Assembly (NCBI GenBank): GCA_001586965.3 | Contig: LUCW03000501.1 | Coordinates: forward strand, 2,501-22,512 | Direction of reading: 5' to 3' | DNA length: 20,012 bases | From: Sphaeroforma sirkka | Taxonomy: Eukaryota; Opisthokonta; Ichthyosporea; Ichthyophonida | Shown: piece by piece, positions 18,808 through 20,012 of the stretch | Position numbering within the stretch: the stretch's first letter is position 1 | Layout of the letters: each line of letters opens with the position of its first letter | Position numbers and translations under genes: made by a program | Notes under the pieces: generated by a model | The model's input: only the letters and a program-made list of their open reading frames with translations | The model's database searches: none | Told to the model about the DNA's origin: nothing

Positions 18808-19398
18808 GTGCTTAACTTGGACGTCTGGTAAGTCCTTGCAATCCTCTTTGTGCCAACCGTTAGTACCCTTGCAAAGTAGCACACACTCTTTCATATAGTG
18901 TCCAAAATCTGGCTTGCCTGGTGCACATAACAGGGTCGTGTCTACCATTCCACTTGCCATTACGTTTTGTGAGGTTGTAACCACACTTCTTGCAAGGCGC
19001 TCTCACCTTCTTATCACCTTTCGGTTCGGTAGAAGTAGAGCCAGTACCCCCTCTCAGTAGTAGTGCGAGGTTTCTTAGTACTACGCGCAGTATTAGTCTC
19101 TACTGCGTTTCGCTTAGTGGGCTGGGTGTAGCTCGTGGTACTAAGTACTCTAGTAGAGGAATTGGTATGCTTGTGTACTATCTTCTCAAAGACAGACCAA
19201 GGCATAGATCGCAAATCACCATAGGCGATGATGTCATCATTGACTTTCTTAAAGAGGTTAGCTCCCAGAGTCTCCATCATCTGACAAATTAATAAATATT
19301 CGCCAGTATAGGTACGACCACCCATCCAGTATTCATATGTGTCATATGAGCTAGAGCACCTCGAATAGTGGTATCGTTCGCAAAGAACTTGCGAGACT
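18808..19398 (-). pseudogene. Gag capsid C-terminus and zinc knuckles, chromovirus copy B
   Basis: Frame 19325-19014 (MGGRTYTGEYLLICQMMETL, then VHKHTNSSTRVLSTTSYTQP) matches copy A's capsid end, then goes out of frame at the same G-tract as copy A, but shifted the other way (GAGAGGGGG here, GGGGGGG there). The two zinc knuckles follow in broken frames at about 19010-18830. The region left of 19398 ends the previous frame because of an expanded T-tract (eight against six), so gag is broken in several places. Confidence 0.65.
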
Positions 19399-19917
19399 CT
19401 AGAAGTTCACGGTCACGTGCATCTTCAAAAAAAAGGTGTTAAGTATATTATCACGCAACTGGTGCCAGGGTAGGGCTTTCCAGTTGGGCTCATGAACCTT
19501 CAAGATAGTTCGCCATTCACCTGGCTCACAGAAATGAATAAAGGCATTCATCATCTGCTTATCCCTAAGGCTGGCAGACTCCTTAAGTTGGTCGAAGGCC
19601 TTCAGTGTCTCCACTGTACTCTCATTAGTAGAGAAATCGACCTCAGCCTGCGCGTTACCTAGCTGCTTTATAAAGCTTGGTTCTAAGTGTTCACGAGGCT
19701 CATGCTCAGTGCTACGGGCTGCTGCTAGTGCCAAGATGGTGTCTATTTCCTTTCTCTTGTTATCGATTAGATAGCGAATGTTATCCGCTTTCCTATCGTC
19801 AAGGTCAGAGTCATTCAATAGACGGTCCTCAAGGACTTGCATACCAGAGCGTAATAGCCTGAGACGAGTATGTCTGGTTCTCACTTCCTCATCCTCATCG
19901 GAGTTCCATACGATCAT
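19399..19917 (-). CDS. Gag capsid, N-terminal part, chromovirus copy B
   Basis: The 172-residue frame matches copy A residues from EDEEVRTRHTRLRLLRSGMQ on, with one extra Ala in an Ala run. It ends in an out-of-frame peptide (LKMHVTVNF) after an A/T homopolymer of eight, where copy A has six and reads on as EDARDRELLESRKF. Here gag's acidic end and its capsid part are joined: 116 bp present in copy A between two GATGAG motifs (11876 and 11992) are missing. The start is only the first ATG in the frame; translation should begin further upstream. Confidence 0.65.
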   Translation of the reverse strand: MIVWNSDEDEEVRTRHTRLRLLRSGMQVLEDRLLNDSDLDDRKADNIRYLIDNKRKEIDTILALAAARSTEHEPREHLEPSFIKQLGNAQAEVDFSTNESTVETLKAFDQLKESASLRDKQMMNAFIHFCEPGEWRTILKVHEPNWKALPWHQLRDNILNTFFLKMHVTVNF

Positions 19918-20012
19918 ATCCTCTGACAGGGGTTAGGTTTGTCAAGAGGATGGTCGATGGTAGCATCAGAGCTATAGAGATTAAATTTTGAAATATTATC
20001 TCTCTCTCGCCA
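19918..20012 (-). pseudogene. Gag N-terminal portion, chromovirus copy B, cut by window end
   Basis: Copies copy A's 11767-11875 region (SDATIDHPLDKPNP at the peptide level). A single extra C (CCCC against CCC near 19930) shifts the frame relative to copy A. The window stops about six bases before the place where copy A's tRNA-like sequence would begin, so its presence in copy B cannot be judged here. Confidence 0.6.

Larger units (their letters stand above)
13852..20012 (-). mobile_element. Chromovirus copy B, inserted in copy A's RT (5' end beyond window)
   Basis: Reading leftwards: gag (from 20012), zinc knuckles, protease, RT, RNase H, a DIRS-like block, integrase, GPY/F, chromodomain, and a 3' LTR at 14449-13852. 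Its LTR lies directly against copy A's RT codons; copy B keeps intact the RT sequence that copy A loses there. The five bases left of the junction are AAAAC (13847-13851), the predicted target duplication. Several frameshifts, many in homopolymers, mean this copy is not open either. Its 5' LTR and first part of gag lie beyond 20012. Confidence 0.88.

Overview
The window is eukaryotic nuclear DNA. It holds one intron-containing host gene near the left edge, then about 17 kb of retrotransposon sequence. Evidence for a eukaryote: a three-exon reading frame that joins in phase across GT-AG introns of 1,006 and 657 bp, an upstream acceptor preceded by a TACTAAAC-like branch site, a long (TA)n/(GT)n microsatellite inside an intron, and several LTR-retrotransposon pol genes. 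The phylum cannot be fixed from sequence alone; a fungus or a protist would both fit.

Positions 377-2552 (+) carry the C-terminal two thirds of a SpoU/TrmH-family RNA 2'-O-methyltransferase gene; the exon(s) for the N-terminal part are not recognisable in the first 376 bases. Immediately downstream (about 2640-2960) lie degenerate tandem copies of the last-exon tail. Positions about 2950-5480 (-) are a badly decayed retroelement whose RT, RNase H and the block after RNase H resemble DIRS-type pol. Positions about 6064-8215 (+) are a decayed gag zinc knuckle, a retropepsin (DSG) and a linker of another LTR element. It runs tail-to-tail into a decayed Ty3/gypsy-like pol on the minus strand (8218-10364: RT end, RNase H, integrase), itself interrupted by two probable insertions.

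The right half is two copies of one young Ty3/gypsy chromovirus-like family. Copy A (+) starts with a 595-bp LTR at 10365, which cuts the old minus-strand pol inside its RT. Copy A is itself cut inside its own RT at 13851 by copy B (-), whose 3' LTR is 13852-14449 and whose internal region runs rightwards to the window end. This is three-level nesting, each newer element inside the pol gene of the previous one. The 595/598-bp inverted repeats that flank copy A's truncated body are LTRs of two opposite copies and not transposon TIRs.

The chromovirus encodes gag (two atypical zinc knuckles), then an in-frame TGA, then protease, RT, RNase H, a DIRS-like block, an HHCC/D-D-35-E integrase, a GPY/F module, a divergent chromodomain and a basic tail. 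Copies A and B are about 98% alike and differ largely by small indels, many in homopolymers, so both are frameshifted in several places. The protease active site reads DPG, not DSG/DTG, in both copies. Copy A's gag contains an antisense tRNA-like sequence with good A and B boxes and an oligo-T end.
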